From Microbacterium sp. MYb66 (GTDB lineage Bacteria > Actinomycetota > Actinomycetes > Actinomycetales > Microbacteriaceae), in the NCBI RefSeq assembly GCF_002979435.1, contig NZ_PCOV01000001.1:1-64000 (forward strand): DNA of 64,000 bases, given 5' to 3'. Under the pieces are notes generated by a model. It had not been told where the DNA came from. It was given only the letters and a program-made list of their open reading frames with translations, and ran no database searches. Below, in pieces: positions 62,746 through 64,000 of the stretch. The translations under genes were made by a program, and so were the position numbers. Numbering within the stretch: position 1 is the stretch's first letter; each line of letters starts with the position of its first letter.

Positions 62746-64000
62746 TCAGTGCCCGCCGTGGAAACCTTCGCCGGCATCGTCGGCCGGCTTCCGTACGAAC
62801 GGGCTGAGTGCCACCGCCGCGAGCGAGATGATCGCCGCGATCAGGAACGCCATCCGCGCACCGGGAGCACCGGCCACCGCGCGGGACAGGCCCTCCTGCT
62901 CACCCGCGTGCAGGATGGCCGAATAGGTGACCGTCAGCAGGGCGACGCCGGCCGCCCCACCCACCTGCTGCAGCGTGTTCAACACGGCGGAACCGTGCGA
63001 GTACAGCGAGCGCTGGAGCGAACCGAGCGACGCGGAGAACAGCGGAGTGAACGACATCGCGAGTCCGACCGACATGGCCGCCTGCACGATGATCAGCACC
63101 CACCACACGGTGTGCTCGCCGACCGTGGAGTAGTAGAACAGTGCCGCCGACACCAGCATGGTCCCGGGAATCAGCAGCGGGCGGGTGCCGCGTGCGTCGT
63201 ACACGCGCCCCATCACGGGGCCGAGCAGACCCATCAGCACCGAACCCGGGAGCAGGATCAGCCCGGACTCGAGCGCGTTGAGGCCCGCGACGTTCTGCAG
63301 GTACTGGGGGAGCAGGGTGAGCGTCCCGAACATCGACAGCGCCAGGATGGTCATGATGACCACCGAGAACGTGAAGTTGCTCGAGCGGAAGACACGCAGG
63401 TCCAGCAGGGCGTCGTCGACGCGCTGCAGCAGGAGCTGACGCCACACGAACAGAGCGAGGGACACCGCTCCGACGACCAGCGCGAGGATTCCCGTGGTCT
63501 CGCCGGACCCGCCCTCGCCGCCGAACTGGCTGAGACCGAACACGATTCCGCCGAAGCCGAGCGCGGCGAGCGGGATCGAGAGCACGTCGAGCGGGACGAC
63601 GCGGGTCTCGCCGAGATTGGTCATCCACTTCACGCCCATGAAGAGGGCGATGAGCGCGATGGGCAGGATGATCGCGAACAGCGCCCGCCAGTTCAGGGTC
63701 TCGAGCACCGCACCCGCGAGGGTCGGGCCGATCGCCGGAGCGAGCGAGATCACGAGGCCGACGCGGCCCATCATCCGCCCGCGCGACTGCGGCGGGACGA
63801 CGTTCATGATCGTCGTCATCAGCAGCGGCATCATGATGCCGGTACCGGCGGCCTGGATCACGCGGCCGACCAGCAGCACGCTGAATCCGGGTGCGACCAT
63901 GGCGACGAGCGTGCCGAGGGAGAAGGCGATCATCGCGGCGATGAACACCTGACGGGTCGTGAACCGCTGCAGGATGAACCCGGTCGTCGGGATGACGACC
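62746..64000 (-). CDS. DHA2-family MFS transporter, 5' end outside window
   Basis: This 14-helix-type drug:proton antiporter is cut by the window edge; at least 417 residues are visible. The frame is open to position 64000 and reads PTTGFILQRFTTRQVFIAAM upstream of the first methionine at 63948. GRVIQAAGTGIMMPLLMTTIMNVVPPQSRGRMMGRVGLV is the family motif after helix 4. Related proteins export drugs or dyes. The C-terminus is complete (GEGFHGGH). The substrate is unknown; the 48-codon gene ends 33 bases away on the other strand. Confidence 0.9.
   Translation of the reverse strand, partial: VVIPTTGFILQRFTTRQVFIAAMIAFSLGTLVAMVAPGFSVLLVGRVIQAAGTGIMMPLLMTTIMNVVPPQSRGRMMGRVGLVISLAPAIGPTLAGAVLETLNWRALFAIILPIALIALFMGVKWMTNLGETRVVPLDVLSIPLAALGFGGIVFGLSQFGGEGGSGETTGILALVVGAVSLALFVWRQLLLQRVDDALLDLRVFRSSNFTFSVVIMTILALSMFGTLTLLPQYLQNVAGLNALESGLILLPGSVLMGLLGPVMGRVYDARGTRPLLIPGTMLVSAALFYYSTVGEHTVWWVLIIVQAAMSVGLAMSFTPLFSASLGSLQRSLYSHGSAVLNTLQQVGGAAGVALLTVTYSAILHAGEQEGLSRAVAGAPGARMAFLIAAIISLAAVALSPFVRKPADDAGEGFHGGH

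Overview
The window is high-GC actinobacterial chromosome, densely coded on both strands, with many GTG starts and ATGA/GTGA couplings. Gene content (DUF6264, DUF501, DUF4307 and DUF4245 families, mfd, uppS, phoH, a beta-type carbonic anhydrase beside fumC) points to Microbacteriaceae, most likely Microbacterium or a close relative. That assignment is inference; no 16S rRNA gene is present. From memory of Mycobacterium tuberculosis, the backbone resembles the Rv1020-Rv1112 order (mfd, mazG, eno, ftsB-like, DUF501 ... greA, DUF4307, TrhA, uppS, phoH, fum, glpX, xseBA, ispH, ychF), so most of the window is vertically inherited core with accessory genes between.

Layout. 0-12 kb: mfd, a gamma-carbonic-anhydrase-like protein, gdhA and ppc (minus strand), nhaA, mazG, hisS. 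12-19 kb: accessory enzymes and regulators (SGNH hydrolase, VOC protein, AraC regulator, APC permease, DUF4442 protein, a YtrA-type GntR/DUF1648/CPBP operon, O-methyltransferase). 19-25 kb: eno, FtsB/DivIC-like protein, DUF501, mycosin-like subtilase, NDH-2. 24.7-29.3 kb: a yybP-ykoY-type manganese riboswitch followed by an uncharacterised Gly/Ala-rich protein and a DedA protein, a tRNA with UAA anticodon, then an amino-acid aldolase/FAD oxidase pair. 29.4-34.7 kb: LemA, an anchored protein, a YcaQ-like glycosylase, an AI-2E family transporter and ilvA. 34.7-40.4 kb: greA, DUF4307, TrhA, uppS, a class V aminotransferase and PhoH. 40.5-44.8 kb: a minus-strand, tightly coupled fumC/carbonic anhydrase/DUF4245/xseB block plus xseA. 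44.8-54.2 kb: ispH, IclR regulator, fbaA and glpX divergent, rmuC, an exonuclease, a methyltransferase and ychF. 54.2-56.1 kb: a small accessory segment (HAAS-like membrane protein, PadR, P-loop kinase) lying between ychF and broken copies of the ychF 3' end. 56.1-64 kb: ABC-F ATPase, small stress-type genes including Dps, an acyltransferase, an unlisted 48-codon gene, and a DHA2-type MFS transporter cut by the window edge.

Central metabolism is well represented: eno, fbaA and glpX (glycolysis/gluconeogenesis), ppc, fumC and gdhA (anaplerosis, TCA cycle, nitrogen), ilvA (isoleucine), ispH and uppS (isoprenoid and cell-wall carrier lipid). Genome maintenance is covered by mfd, xseAB, rmuC, the YcaQ-like protein and mazG. 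A recurrent signal is a TANNNT-like hexamer exactly six bases before the start codon, the geometry of leaderless transcription; it also fixes several start codons.
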